DNA of 64,000 nucleotides, taken from assembly GCF_030166655.1 (NCBI RefSeq), contig NZ_CP126446.1, positions 1 through 64,000 of the forward strand, written 5' to 3'. Below, one piece after another: positions 13,128 through 23,735 of the stretch; within the stretch, counting starts at the first letter, position 1, and the number at the start of each line of letters is the position of its first letter. The position numbers and the translations under genes are program-made. This DNA is from Pontibacillus chungwhensis (GTDB lineage: Bacteria; Bacillota; Bacilli; Bacillales; BH030062). The notes below the pieces were generated by a model. The model was given only the letters and a program-made list of their open reading frames with translations, did no database searches and had not been told where the DNA came from.

Positions 13128-14459
13128 TTGAAAACTAGATTAAAAGTACCTTTTCTATTGTTAATAATGGTACTTGTAACATTTACTTCCATGCTGACGA
13201 AACCGATTACAACTTCAGCAGCGGTAGATGTGCAAGCTAAAACTGCCATTCTAGTAGACGCAGAAACTGGTAAAATTCTATTTGAGAAAGATGCAGATGT
13301 AGCATTGCCACCCGCTAGTATGACAAAGATGATGACCGAATACTTAGTACTTGAAGCCATTAATGAAGGGAAAATTAGTTGGGACACGACGACCCAAATT
13401 ACAGACTACCCTTATAGCATTTCTGCAGATCCAGCTTTCTCTGGAGTTGGATTGAAGCAAAATCAAGACTACACGGTTCGAGAACTTTATGAAGCGATGG
13501 CTATTAACTCAGATAATGCTACAGCTATTGCATTAGCTGAACTTGTTGCAGGTTCAGAAGGCGATTTCGTTAAGATGATGAATGAAAAAGCAGACCAGAT
13601 GGGTCTCCCTGATGCAAAGTTTGTCAATGCGACAGGGCTGGCTAATTCTGATTTAGGTAATAATGTCCCGGAAGGAACTGGCGCTGACGAAGATAACTTA
13701 ATGTCTGCTCGTTCAGCAGCATTACTTGCCTACCGTTTAATTAATGATTACCCAGAAGCTCTGGATATATCCAGTATGACGACCACAGAATTTGATGGTC
13801 AGGAAATTCAGAATTGGAACTGGATGTTGCCAAATATGCCGGGTTATTTATCACAATATGGATATGAAGGCATGGATGGACTTAAAACAGGTTGGACGGA
13901 CTTAGCTGGATTCTGTTTCACGGGTACAGCTGAGCGCAGTGATCAGCGCTTGATTTCAGTGGTCATGAAAACGGATAGTAAGGAAGCTCGTTTTGAAGAA
14001 ACGAGAAAACTACTAGATTATGGATTCAACCAGTTTGAAAAGAAAGAATTATACCCTAACGAATATCAGATAGAAGATCAAAAGACTTTATCTGTTACAA
14101 AAGGGAAGCAAGACACAGTTGAAATTGCTTCTAATGCCCCTCTCACGACTATGATTGAGAAAGGAACGGAAGATCAATACAACGTGGAATACAAGTTGGA
14201 TGACTCAGTTCTGAACGACAAAAAAGAATTGACTGCCCCGATTAAAAAGGGACAAAAAGTCGGTTCTGTAAAACTAGTCAATAGTGAGAAAGATTTCGGA
14301 TATATCACCTCTGATGGTGAGCAAAAAGAAAGCGTTGATCTTGTAACACAAGAAAAAGTAGAGAAATCTAACTGGTTCATGCTTATGATTGGCGCTATTA
14401 CTGGTTTCTTTGCTGATATCTTTACGAGTGTTGTAGATACTGTAAAAGGATGGTTTTAA
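13128..14459 (+). CDS. dacA: D-alanyl-D-alanine carboxypeptidase DacA (PBP5)
   Basis: Secreted, membrane-anchored penicillin-binding protein that trims the terminal D-Ala of peptidoglycan stem peptides. It is 443 aa. A signal peptide covers about 1-31. The catalytic SMTK is at 64-67, SDN at 128-130 and KTG at 253-255. A C-terminal beta domain follows, then an amphipathic membrane-anchor helix ending in VVDTVKGWF. It starts at TTG 13128 behind GGAGGTTGAAGG. The position between guaB and pdxS is the standard one. Confidence 0.96.
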   Translation: MKTRLKVPFLLLIMVLVTFTSMLTKPITTSAAVDVQAKTAILVDAETGKILFEKDADVALPPASMTKMMTEYLVLEAINEGKISWDTTTQITDYPYSISADPAFSGVGLKQNQDYTVRELYEAMAINSDNATAIALAELVAGSEGDFVKMMNEKADQMGLPDAKFVNATGLANSDLGNNVPEGTGADEDNLMSARSAALLAYRLINDYPEALDISSMTTTEFDGQEIQNWNWMLPNMPGYLSQYGYEGMDGLKTGWTDLAGFCFTGTAERSDQRLISVVMKTDSKEARFEETRKLLDYGFNQFEKKELYPNEYQIEDQKTLSVTKGKQDTVEIASNAPLTTMIEKGTEDQYNVEYKLDDSVLNDKKELTAPIKKGQKVGSVKLVNSEKDFGYITSDGEQKESVDLVTQEKVEKSNWFMLMIGAITGFFADIFTSVVDTVKGWF

Positions 14460-14482
14460 ACCTAGTAATGATGTAGGTTTTT
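14458..14482 (+). terminator. Weak terminator after dacA
   Basis: AAACCTA pairs with TAGGTTT and is followed by T; it overlaps the dacA stop codon. Confidence 0.55.
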
Positions 14483-14562
14483 AGAGTGGTTTGGTATACA
14501 ATATCTTTAGGAGAAGCTGTCCTATAAATACTATGTGCACATTTGGACTAGGAGGAATATTC

Positions 14563-15447
14563 ATGTCAAGAACAGGTACAGATCGAGTAAAAAGAGGTAT
14601 GGCGGAAATGCAAAAAGGCGGCGTCATTATGGACGTTGTAAATGCGGAACAAGCTAAAATTGCAGAGGAAGCTGGAGCGGTTGCTGTAATGGCGCTTGAG
14701 CGAGTTCCGGCAGATATTCGTGCAGCAGGTGGCGTAGCCCGCATGGCTGACCCAACGATTGTAGAAGAAGTTATGAACGCTGTATCCATTCCAGTTATGG
14801 CTAAGGCACGTATTGGACATGTGGTAGAAGCTCGTGTATTAGAATCAATGGGCGTAGATTATATTGATGAAAGTGAAGTACTTACTCCAGCAGATGAGGT
14901 CTATCATATTAAGAAAAATGATTATACCGTTCCATTTGTTTGTGGTTGTCGCGACCTTGGTGAAGCAACACGCCGTATTGGCGAAGGTGCTTCCATGCTT
15001 CGCACAAAAGGTGAACCGGGTACAGGGAATATTGTAGAAGCGGTACGTCATATGCGTGAAGTACAATCTCAAATTCGTCAAGTAGTTGGCATGAATGAAG
15101 ATGAATTAATGACTTATGCTAAAAACATCGGAGCCCCATATGAACTCCTTATTCAAATTAAGGAAGAAGGGCGTCTGCCTGTTGTAAACTTCGCTGCAGG
15201 TGGTATTGCAACACCAGCTGATGCAGCATTAATGATGCAACTTGGAGCAGATGGAGTCTTTGTTGGTTCTGGGATCTTCAAATCCAATAATCCAGAGAAG
15301 TTCGCTCGTGCTATTGTAGAAGCGACAACTCATTATGATGATTACAAGTTAATTGGAGAGCTATCTAAAGGTCTTGGAACGGCAATGAAGGGTATGGAGA
15401 TGTCTACTCTACAACCTTCTGATCGTATGCAAGACCGTAGTATGTAA
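14563..15447 (+). CDS. pdxS: Pyridoxal 5'-phosphate synthase, PdxS subunit
   Basis: Synthase half of the DXP-independent vitamin B6 pathway. It builds PLP from ribose 5-phosphate, glyceraldehyde 3-phosphate and ammonia supplied by PdxT. The protein is 294 aa, the standard length. TIM-barrel signatures such as [10 protein letters not shown] and [16 protein letters not shown] are present. An open frame extends upstream, but ATG 14563 behind AGGAGGAATATTC gives the conserved [20 protein letters not shown] start. The pdxT gene follows after 21 bp in the same operon. Confidence 0.98.
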   Translation: MSRTGTDRVKRGMAEMQKGGVIMDVVNAEQAKIAEEAGAVAVMALERVPADIRAAGGVARMADPTIVEEVMNAVSIPVMAKARIGHVVEARVLESMGVDYIDESEVLTPADEVYHIKKNDYTVPFVCGCRDLGEATRRIGEGASMLRTKGEPGTGNIVEAVRHMREVQSQIRQVVGMNEDELMTYAKNIGAPYELLIQIKEEGRLPVVNFAAGGIATPADAALMMQLGADGVFVGSGIFKSNNPEKFARAIVEATTHYDDYKLIGELSKGLGTAMKGMEMSTLQPSDRMQDRSM

Positions 15448-15468
15448 TGAATAAAAGGGGAATACATC

Positions 15469-16059
15469 ATGACTTTAATTGGTGTCTTAGGTTTACAAGG
15501 AGCAGTTCGTGAACATGTCCGCTCTATCGAAGCGAGCGGAGCTGAAGCGGTTATTGTTAAACGTACATCACAATTAAACGATATTGACGGCCTAATTTTG
15601 CCTGGGGGCGAAAGTACAACCATGCGTCGTCTAATTGATAAGTACAATTTTCTTGAGCCTTTAAAACAGTTTGGGCAAAGTGGTAAACCTATCTTTGGAA
15701 CTTGTGCTGGTTTAATTTTGTTAGCTACTGATATTCAGGGCCAAGATCAGCCGCATCTTGGCTTAATGAATATGACAGTAGAACGAAATGCATTCGGTCG
15801 CCAAAGGGAAAGCTTTGAAGCCCATCTGGATATTAAGGGGATTGCTGAAGGGTATGAAGCCGTATTCATCCGGGCACCCTATATTGTAGATGTAGGGGAC
15901 GGATCTGAAGTCCTTGCCAAGCAAAATGATAAAATCGTTGCAGCTCAGGATCGGCATTACCTTGCATGTGCTTTTCATCCTGAATTAACAGATGATCATC
16001 GTTTAACGGAACATTTTGTAAGAATGGTGGAAGAATCCAAGAAAACACTTGCATCTTAG
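15469..16059 (+). CDS. pdxT: Pyridoxal 5'-phosphate synthase, glutaminase PdxT
   Basis: Class I glutaminase that releases ammonia from glutamine and channels it to PdxS. It is 196 aa, identical in length to the B. subtilis protein. LPGGEST is at 44-50, the nucleophilic Cys79 is in FGTCAGL, and the His-Glu pair is in AFHPELTDD near the C-terminus. The start follows AAAAGGGGAAT. Its stop lies about 45 bp before the serS T-box leader. Confidence 0.98.
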   Translation: MTLIGVLGLQGAVREHVRSIEASGAEAVIVKRTSQLNDIDGLILPGGESTTMRRLIDKYNFLEPLKQFGQSGKPIFGTCAGLILLATDIQGQDQPHLGLMNMTVERNAFGRQRESFEAHLDIKGIAEGYEAVFIRAPYIVDVGDGSEVLAKQNDKIVAAQDRHYLACAFHPELTDDHRLTEHFVRMVEESKKTLAS

Positions 16060-16104
16060 TCAAAAATTCGCTATTCTTCTTCATAACAACATTTATATGA
16101 AACG

Positions 16105-17649
<1,545 letters not shown>

Positions 17650-17660
17650 ATGAAGAAGTA

Positions 17661-17693
17661 AAAAAAGAGCTCGCTTGCACGAGCTCTTTTTTT
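17661..17693 (+). terminator. Terminator after serS
   Basis: AAAAAAGAGCTCG pairs with CGAGCTCTTTTTTT around CTTGCA. Confidence 0.9.
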
Positions 17694-17953
17694 ATTGGGC
17701 GATTATGGGGCCGTTACGTTTGATAAGAGCTTGGGCTTGCTCGGAGACAACGGTAAACTACAGTGAACATACTAGCTTTTTATAAAAAAATTAATAAAAG
17801 GCTTGTTTTTTATATATAATTCAGATACAATATTCTTTGTGGTTGTTTTCAGCCGATGTAAGAGGCAACCAACAGTTTTCAACATTTTAAAAGATATTGT
17901 TGAAAATCATTGACTTTAATAATACTAAATGTTATATTATTAAATGTCGCTAC
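17694..17953. other. AT-rich spacer before tRNA-Ser
   Basis: No gene is seen. The stretch is very AT-rich towards its end (about 17775-17945) and probably holds the tRNA-Ser promoter, but no clear -35/-10 pair could be fixed. Confidence 0.5.
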
Positions 17954-18046
17954 GGAGGAGTACCCAAGTCTGGCTGAAGGGAGCGGTCTTGAAAACCGCC
18001 AGGGGGTTAACGCCCCGCGGGGGTTCGAATCCCTCCTCCTCCGCCA
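17954..18046 (+). tRNA. tRNA-Ser (anticodon UGA)
   Basis: A type II tRNA of 93 nt with a long variable arm. The acceptor GGAGGAG (17954-17960) pairs with CTCCTCC (18036-18042), discriminator G, and CCA is encoded. The anticodon loop CTTGAAA carries TGA. It would be charged by the SerS encoded just upstream, and its GCCA end fits the TGGC of the serS T-box. Confidence 0.96.
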
Positions 18047-18098
18047 TTTTTTATGCGCGTAAAAATTGGAGATTGAAAAATCACTAACGATATAGATC

Positions 18099-18131
18099 AA
18101 ACCTCAGTGAGTTATCACTGAGGTTTTTTTA
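18099..18131 (+). terminator. Terminator after tRNA-Ser
   Basis: AACCTCAGTGA pairs perfectly with TCACTGAGGTT around GTTA, followed by a T-run. Confidence 0.88.
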
Positions 18132-18163
18132 ATGGCTTATTATAGTGAGTCAAAATTAAGATA

Positions 18164-18211
18164 TAAAAAAAGTGAGCAGATCCTTTAAAAAGGAAAGCTC
18201 ACTCTTTTTTT
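18164..18211 (-). terminator. Terminator after dgk-dck (minus strand)
   Basis: AGTGAGC/GCTCACT outer stem and TCCTTT/AAAGGA inner stem, flanked by A-run and T-run. It can work in both directions and lies at the 3' end of dck. Confidence 0.8.
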
Positions 18212-18890
18212 ACGTAAGTTGGCGAGAGCGCCACTTGCGGGATTGTTGAATGAAATGTCCAATCTTCTCTAAAATGGGTTCAATGGAATTCTCATCATTT
18301 ACAACGTCGTAATCGGCAATGTTAAGACGAAGGACAGGGCATGCATTGAAGTCATCAATCCAGTTCTCATAACGCCCAAACATTTCTTCCCAGTACTCTA
18401 CTGGTGTTTGTTGTTCCATTGGGCGACCGCGTTCCTTGATGCGGCTTACCACATCATCAAATGATCCTTCTAAATAAATAAGAAGATCAGGATGTGGGAA
18501 GTATGGTGTCATAACCATTGCATCAAATAGGTTCGTGTAGGTATTATAATCTACTTCATTCATCGTACCTTTTTCGTAGTGCATTTTTGCGAAGATACCA
18601 GTGTCTTCATAAATCGAACGATCCTGGATAAAGCCGCCACCATACTCAAAAATCTTCTTCTGCTCTTTGAAACGTTCAGCTAAGAAGTAAATCTGTAAAT
18701 GGAAGCTCCAACGCTCGAAGTCGTTGTAGAACTTATCCAAATAAGGGTTCGTATCAACTTTCTCAAATGACGTTCTGAAATTTAAAGCTCTGGCTAAAGC
18801 GTTTGTCATGGTAGATTTACCAACACCAACAGTGCCGGCGATCGTAATGACAGCATCATGTGGAATGCCATATTGATTACGTGCATTCAT
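18210..18890 (-). CDS. dck: Deoxyadenosine/deoxycytidine kinase
   Basis: Phosphorylates deoxyadenosine and deoxycytidine for dNTP salvage. It is 226 aa (217 in B. subtilis). The P-loop is GTVGVGKST near residue 19. The substrate region reads FERWSFHLQIYFLAERFKEQ, with the catalytic DRSIYED motif and the ERGRPME lid. The C-terminus has a short basic extension. Its ATG overlaps the dgk stop by one base, so the two are cotranslated. Assignment between dck and dgk rests on the close match to the respective B. subtilis sequences. Confidence 0.94.
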   Translation of the reverse strand: MNARNQYGIPHDAVITIAGTVGVGKSTMTNALARALNFRTSFEKVDTNPYLDKFYNDFERWSFHLQIYFLAERFKEQKKIFEYGGGFIQDRSIYEDTGIFAKMHYEKGTMNEVDYNTYTNLFDAMVMTPYFPHPDLLIYLEGSFDDVVSRIKERGRPMEQQTPVEYWEEMFGRYENWIDDFNACPVLRLNIADYDVVNDENSIEPILEKIGHFIQQSRKWRSRQLT

Positions 18891-19528
18891 TATATAACTT
18901 CCCCTTTTTTAAAGTGATTCTCGATTGTTTGAATCATGTAGTCTAGATCATCCTGGTGTTTGACAAAATCCAAGTTGTCTCCGTTAAAACGGATTACAGG
19001 AATATCTGGATGTTCACGCTCGAATTTCTCCATAAATAATTCATAATCATGAAGTAATTGTTCTAAATAACTCGCTTGGATATTTTGCTCTACTTCACGG
19101 CCGCGCATTCTTATACGTTCTAGGAGTGTATCTAGACTGGCATGCAAGTAAATAATCATATTCGGACGAGGCATATCCTTTGTGAGGATATCGTATATTT
19201 GAACATATTTTTTATATTGTGTTTCCTTTAGTGTACGTTCAGCGAAAATTAAATTCTTAGAAATATGGTAATCAGAAATCACAGGTCGGTTTTGATTTAA
19301 ATAGTAAGTTTCGATATCTTCTAACTGCTTAAATCGATTGCATAAGAAGAACATCTCAGTCTGGAAGCTCCATTCTTCAATGTTGTCATAGAATTTCCCT
19401 AAGAACGGATTCTCCTCGACAATTTCTTTTAATAAGGTATATTCAAATTGGGTGGCTAATTTTTGTGCCAGGGATGTTTTCCCTACCCCAATTGGACCTT
19501 CTACTGCAATAAAGGGAGTATTCCCCAT
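18890..19528 (-). CDS. dgk: Deoxyguanosine kinase
   Basis: Salvage kinase for deoxyguanosine, 212 aa. The P-loop is GPIGVGKTS near residue 11. EEWSFQTEMFFLCNRFKQL is the substrate region, SDYHISKNLIF takes the place of the DRS motif, and RMRGREVEQN forms the lid. It is first in the dgk-dck pair. In B. subtilis the same pair is followed upstream by yaaH and yaaI; here about 14 kb separates them. Confidence 0.94.
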   Translation of the reverse strand: MGNTPFIAVEGPIGVGKTSLAQKLATQFEYTLLKEIVEENPFLGKFYDNIEEWSFQTEMFFLCNRFKQLEDIETYYLNQNRPVISDYHISKNLIFAERTLKETQYKKYVQIYDILTKDMPRPNMIIYLHASLDTLLERIRMRGREVEQNIQASYLEQLLHDYELFMEKFEREHPDIPVIRFNGDNLDFVKHQDDLDYMIQTIENHFKKGEVI

Positions 19529-19738
19529 CTCTCCTCCTCCTTCGCCAACAGTATTACTCTATACGTTCAGACAGACAAACTACATTTTATCATAATCACT
19601 GGACGTAAGTAACGGTCATATTCTTTAAAATTGATTCCATATGTAGGTTGTGCCAGTTGGTTGTATACCATGTATTGAGCTGAGTGCAGAGACTTCCCAA
19701 AATCGTTCTTTTTTTATATAATAGGGAAAGGAATTCAT

Positions 19739-19811
19739 GGCTCCGTAGCTCAGGGGATAGAGCATAGGTTTCCTAAACCTTGTGTCGCAGGTTCGAATCC
19801 TGCCGGGGTCA
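19739..19811 (+). tRNA. tRNA-Arg (anticodon CCU)
   Basis: A 73-nt cloverleaf. The acceptor GGCTCCG (19739-19745) pairs with CGGGGTC (19804-19810) with two wobble pairs; discriminator A is at 19811. Anticodon CCT is at 19772-19774, and the T-arm is GCAGG-TTCGAAT-CCTGC. CCA is not encoded (TCT follows), so it must be added after transcription. A likely -10 TATAAT is at 19717-19722. Confidence 0.95.
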
Positions 19812-19818
19812 TCTATTA

Positions 19819-19852
19819 GAAAAAGCTGTCCAACTCTGGACAGCTTTTTCTT
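19819..19852 (+). terminator. Terminator after tRNA-Arg
   Basis: AAAAAGCTGTCC pairs with GGACAGCTTTTT around AACTCT, then T-rich. Confidence 0.9.
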
Positions 19853-19948
19853 TTTATTTCCTATTTTAGGATAGTGTTCCTAGTTTAATGTCTTGGATAA
19901 AAAGGAATCCCATTCACATGATTATTTTCCGTGAAGGGGGCATTAAAC

Positions 19949-20461
19949 TTGTTTGGATTATACGATATCTTGTACTTAATGGTTTCCATTTTTATTATAT
20001 TGCCCATTGTGTCTATGATTCATGAGATCGGACACTTATTCTTCGCGGTCTTGTTTAAAGCGAAAAACCAAACGTTAGATATCGGCTGTGGAAAGCCGAT
20101 TTTACAAATCGGACGATTATGCTTTCGTAAATATTATTTCTTCTATAGCTGGTGCCAGTTCGAGCGCCTTGAAAAGAATACACGCTTTCACTATATTCTG
20201 GTCTATGCCGGCCCAATGATTTTTAATATTTTAGCCGCTATTGGCGTAAACGCACTCATTTATTATGATCTTATAGAGGGACAGAAGTTTTGGAATCTAT
20301 TTGTATATTATTCCATTTACTTTGTTATGTTTGATGCGATTCCAATGCGTTATCCCGATGGACAGCCGAGCAACGGTTTAGTGGTATTTGAAATGTTAAA
20401 GGATGGGAAGCGTGCGACTTTCCAAAAGGAAAAATGGGCAGAAGAGGAGTTAAACTGTTGA
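19949..20461 (+). CDS. M50-like membrane zinc metalloprotease (putative)
   Basis: A 170-aa membrane protein. HEIGH at 25-29 lies inside the first hydrophobic segment, and PDG (Asp137) follows the last one. This HExxH plus DG arrangement is the mark of site-2-protease-like M50 intramembrane proteases. Three to four hydrophobic segments are visible (about 8-38, 83-107, 114-132). No PDZ domain is present. Start: an upstream GTG at 19931 lies inside the ribosome-binding site GAAGGGGG, so TTG 19949, 8 nt downstream, is preferred. Its substrate is unknown. It may also be a non-proteolytic relative. Confidence 0.7.
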   Translation: MFGLYDILYLMVSIFIILPIVSMIHEIGHLFFAVLFKAKNQTLDIGCGKPILQIGRLCFRKYYFFYSWCQFERLEKNTRFHYILVYAGPMIFNILAAIGVNALIYYDLIEGQKFWNLFVYYSIYFVMFDAIPMRYPDGQPSNGLVVFEMLKDGKRATFQKEKWAEEELNC

Positions 20462-20462
20462 T

Positions 20463-21062
20463 TTACTCCTCTGGCTCAATAAAAATTGTCCTCATTGGCA
20501 CGTCATTTGCTTCTATATAGGCATAAATTTTATTACGGTAGTCAAAGAAGTCCCGATCATTCTGAACCGTAAACCGCGTTCCGTCTTTTCCGATAAACTC
20601 GTGTTCTTTTAATGTAATGGTATTGTTCTCACGTGTTGTTACCTTAATGACCTCTTCTATATCCCCCCACTCCATATCATGACGCTCCAGTGTGAAAGCT
20701 TCATTGAAGTGAAGTCCTTCTGGATCAAAGTAAAAGTAACTATTTACTCCTAATGCACAAGTTAAAATAACCACAGGTATACCGATGAAAAACATCCACG
20801 GTCGGTGTTTTAAATTTTTATTCTCTCGTTTGGAATTGTAGAGAAGATCTAAAACGACCGTACTAGCCATTAACATGGATCCCGCAAAGAAAAAGGCATA
20901 GGCAGCGAATAAAGGCTGGAAGTAAATGTGCTCTCTTGAGAAGAAGAAGATATCTTGAAAGAAGATTACAAGAAAGAGTGGAAAGAAGAAGCTCCCAATT
21001 ACAAAAATGACGATCATACCAACTTTTATTGGCTTTGTATCTTGTCCAATCATGGCTTTCAA
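20463..21062 (-). CDS. Membrane protein of unknown function
   Basis: A 199-aa protein that I do not recognise. Three hydrophobic segments lie in the first 110 residues (about 13-35, 47-70, 87-106). They are followed by a soluble C-terminal domain of about 85 residues with alternating charged and hydrophobic strands, perhaps a PH-like fold as in other Bacillus membrane proteins of this layout. It converges with the M50-like gene, their stop codons lying one base apart. The start follows AGGGGGAATTC. No catalytic motif is seen. Confidence 0.65.
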   Translation of the reverse strand: MKAMIGQDTKPIKVGMIVIFVIGSFFFPLFLVIFFQDIFFFSREHIYFQPLFAAYAFFFAGSMLMASTVVLDLLYNSKRENKNLKHRPWMFFIGIPVVILTCALGVNSYFYFDPEGLHFNEAFTLERHDMEWGDIEEVIKVTTRENNTITLKEHEFIGKDGTRFTVQNDRDFFDYRNKIYAYIEANDVPMRTIFIEPEE

Positions 21063-21231
21063 ATGAATTCCCCCTGAACCCTAACGATCTTTATTTCTTT
21101 CTATAACATAGAAAATATTAACATATTTTGACTGATGCTTAAAACTTTTTAAGTATCTTTTTTGTTTTGGAAAGTATAACAGTATTTTCTAGAGGAATAC
21201 TGAAGACAAAACATTTAAGGGAGGTCTACAC

Positions 21232-21981
21232 ATGAGCGAGCAAGAGAAATATAGTCGCCGGGACTTTTTAAAGAAAAGCGGTTATGCAGCAGGTGGTGTA
21301 GTCGGTGGAGGGTTAATTGCTAGTTTGATTACTATGCAAGTAATGGAGGATGACCCTAAAACCAAAAATAGTCAAACGAATGGTGGAAGTGAAGATCAAT
21401 TCAATGATGCCTTTATGTTCTTTACGAACCGTGATGACTTCCGTGTATTAGCTTCAAGCTGTGAGCGGATTTTTCCAGAAGATGAAAATGGTCCGGGGGC
21501 TATTAAGCTAGGTGTACCATTCTTTATTGATCATCAACTTGCAGGTCCTTGGGGCAATAATACTAAAGAATACATGCAAGGTCCTTTCTACAAGGGCGAG
21601 CCTACACAAGGATATCAGTCTCGTATGAACCGCGGGGAGATCTTCCGTGTGGGCATTAAGAAGTTAAAAGAAAAGGCCCAATCTGATTATGAGAAGAGCT
21701 TCCAAGAGTTAAGCGCAGAAGAACAGGATAAGATCTTAACGGCTTTTGAAAATGATGATGTGAAGATAAGTGGTACAACTTCTGCGGAGTTCTTTGAGAT
21801 GATGCGAGCAGCAACGATTGAAGGAGTTTATGCAGATCCAATGTATAGTGGAAACCGCAATATGGAAGGCTGGAAGATGAAGCAGTTCCCAGGTGCCCAA
21901 ATGTCTTATATCGGTAAAATCGAGAGCGATAAGTTTGTAGATATAGAGCCGCAAAGCTTGCATTCTATGTTGAATAAATAG
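21232..21981 (+). CDS. Gluconate 2-dehydrogenase subunit 3 family protein (Tat signal)
   Basis: A 249-aa small subunit of a membrane-side flavin dehydrogenase. The N-terminus carries a twin-arginine signal SRRDFLKKSG (8-17) and a hydrophobic GGVVGGGLIASLIT stretch. The mature part (ERIFPEDENGPGAIKLGVPFFIDHQLAGPWG) matches gluconate 2-dehydrogenase subunit 3. In this family the small subunit carries the export signal, and the FAD subunit is exported with it. It is the first gene of a three-gene operon with a GMC dehydrogenase (15 bp downstream) and tatA. The sugar or alcohol substrate cannot be read from the sequence. Confidence 0.9.
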   Translation: MSEQEKYSRRDFLKKSGYAAGGVVGGGLIASLITMQVMEDDPKTKNSQTNGGSEDQFNDAFMFFTNRDDFRVLASSCERIFPEDENGPGAIKLGVPFFIDHQLAGPWGNNTKEYMQGPFYKGEPTQGYQSRMNRGEIFRVGIKKLKEKAQSDYEKSFQELSAEEQDKILTAFENDDVKISGTTSAEFFEMMRAATIEGVYADPMYSGNRNMEGWKMKQFPGAQMSYIGKIESDKFVDIEPQSLHSMLNK

Positions 21982-21996
21982 AAAGGCGGAGATCAT

Positions 21997-23709
21997 ATGG
22001 CAAAGACGTTGCCAAAGGTTGATGTAGTAACGGTAGGAGTAGGTTGGACAGGTGGTATTTTAGCAGCAGAGTTAGCGAAAGATGGTATGAAGGTAGTAGG
22101 ACTTGAAAGAGGGAAAGAAAGGTCAACAGAAGATTACTTGCATGGTCACGATGAACTGCGTTATGCGCTTCGCTATGAGCTAATGCAGGATACATCTAAA
22201 GAGACCCTTACATTCCGTAATAATCGTAAGCAGCGCGCTCTACCTATGCGTCAACTAGGTTCCTTCTTATTAGGAGAGAATTTAGGTGGTGCTGGTGTGC
22301 ACTGGAACGGACAAACCTATCGCTTTTTCCCTTATGACTTTGAAATCAAATCTATGACTGAGAAGAAGTATGGAAAAGGGAAAATTAAAGATGGCTATTT
22401 TGTTCAGGACTGGGGCATTACATATGACGAGTTAGAGCCCTACTATGATCAATTTGAAAAAGCATGTGGCATCTCAGGCGAGGAAAATCCTATGGCTGGA
22501 AAGCGAAGCAATCCTTATCCAACCCCTCCAATGAAAAGTACTCGTTCATTAGATAAGTTTACAAAAGCGACAAAGGATTTGGGGTACAAGCCATATCGAA
22601 TCCCTTCTGCTAACTTATCTGAACCGTACAAGAACCAATATGGTATGCAAATTAATGCGTGTCAATACTGTGCCTTCTGTGAACGTTTTGGATGTGAGTA
22701 CGGAGCAAAGTCTGATCCGGTGATCTCTGTTATTCCAGCCGCTAAAGAATCAGGGAATTATGAAATTCGCTATCACTCTAACGTGACAGAAATCATCTAC
22801 GATGGAAATAAAGTAACAGGAGTGAAATACGTAGATGTTCAAAGCGGAGAGGAATTTATCCAGCCTGCTGAGGTTGTGGCCCTAACATCTTACGTGATGA
22901 ATAATGTTAAGTTCTTGCTAATGTCTAATATTGGTAAGAAGTATGATCCTAAGACAGGTAAAGGTGTTGTGGGACGTAGCTATTGCTATCAGATTCTTCC
23001 TGGTGCAACCGGTTTTTATGAAGAGGAGCAATTTAACACTTTTATGGGTGCCGGTGCCCTTGGTACTTCGATTAACGATTTTTATGGGGATAACTTTGAC
23101 CATTCTGATCTTGATTTCATTCATGGCGGAGTCGTTTCCATTACGCAAACAGGTAAGAGACCTATAGCAAATAATCCAACACCTCCTGATACACCGAGGT
23201 GGGGGAAAGAGTTTAAAAATAATTCGATTAAATATTATACACGCACACTCACAATCGGTTCTCAAGGTGCTTCCTTACCTTATAAGGAAAACTTCTTAGA
23301 TCTTGATCCAACCTATAAAGATGCCTATGGTCTACCTTTATTACGTATGACGTATAATTTTACCCAACAAGATAAGAATCTGCAAAAGTACATTACTAAA
23401 AAGGCTGCAGAAATATCTGAGAAAATGGGAGCCTCAAAGACGGTTCCAAACCCAGAGTTAACAGACTATAGCATTGTGCCATATCAGACCACCCACAACA
23501 CGGGTGGTGCCATAATGGGGGCTGATCCAAATAGCTCTGTTGTAAACAACTACTTGCAGCATTGGAATGCGGAGAATTTATTCGTCGTAGGAGCTTCAGC
23601 ATTTGCTCATAATGGAGGAGTAAACCCAACAGATACAGTAGGCGCACTTGCCTATCGTGCCGCTGAGGGGATTAAGAAATATCGTAAAAATGGTGGTTCT
23701 CTCGTTTAA
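21997..23709 (+). CDS. GMC-family FAD-dependent dehydrogenase (large subunit)
   Basis: A 570-aa flavoprotein that oxidises a sugar, sugar acid or alcohol outside the membrane. The FAD-binding VGVGWTGG is at 13-20. A cysteine group at 222, 225, 228 and 233 (NACQYCAFCERFGCEYGAK) resembles the cluster region of bacterial FAD-glucose and gluconate dehydrogenases, some of which hold an iron-sulfur cluster. The C-terminal GMC motif with the catalytic His/Asn reads AFAHNGGVNPTDTVG. It has no signal peptide of its own and is probably co-exported with the small subunit. No cytochrome c subunit gene is next to it, so the electron acceptor is unknown. Confidence 0.9.
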   Translation: MAKTLPKVDVVTVGVGWTGGILAAELAKDGMKVVGLERGKERSTEDYLHGHDELRYALRYELMQDTSKETLTFRNNRKQRALPMRQLGSFLLGENLGGAGVHWNGQTYRFFPYDFEIKSMTEKKYGKGKIKDGYFVQDWGITYDELEPYYDQFEKACGISGEENPMAGKRSNPYPTPPMKSTRSLDKFTKATKDLGYKPYRIPSANLSEPYKNQYGMQINACQYCAFCERFGCEYGAKSDPVISVIPAAKESGNYEIRYHSNVTEIIYDGNKVTGVKYVDVQSGEEFIQPAEVVALTSYVMNNVKFLLMSNIGKKYDPKTGKGVVGRSYCYQILPGATGFYEEEQFNTFMGAGALGTSINDFYGDNFDHSDLDFIHGGVVSITQTGKRPIANNPTPPDTPRWGKEFKNNSIKYYTRTLTIGSQGASLPYKENFLDLDPTYKDAYGLPLLRMTYNFTQQDKNLQKYITKKAAEISEKMGASKTVPNPELTDYSIVPYQTTHNTGGAIMGADPNSSVVNNYLQHWNAENLFVVGASAFAHNGGVNPTDTVGALAYRAAEGIKKYRKNGGSLV

Positions 23710-23735
23710 TTTCTAAACAAAAGGAGTGAAGCCCT

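Noticed and set aside
17879-18100. 73-aa minus-strand frame over tRNA-Ser
   Set aside because: It is the reverse of the tRNA gene and its flanks.
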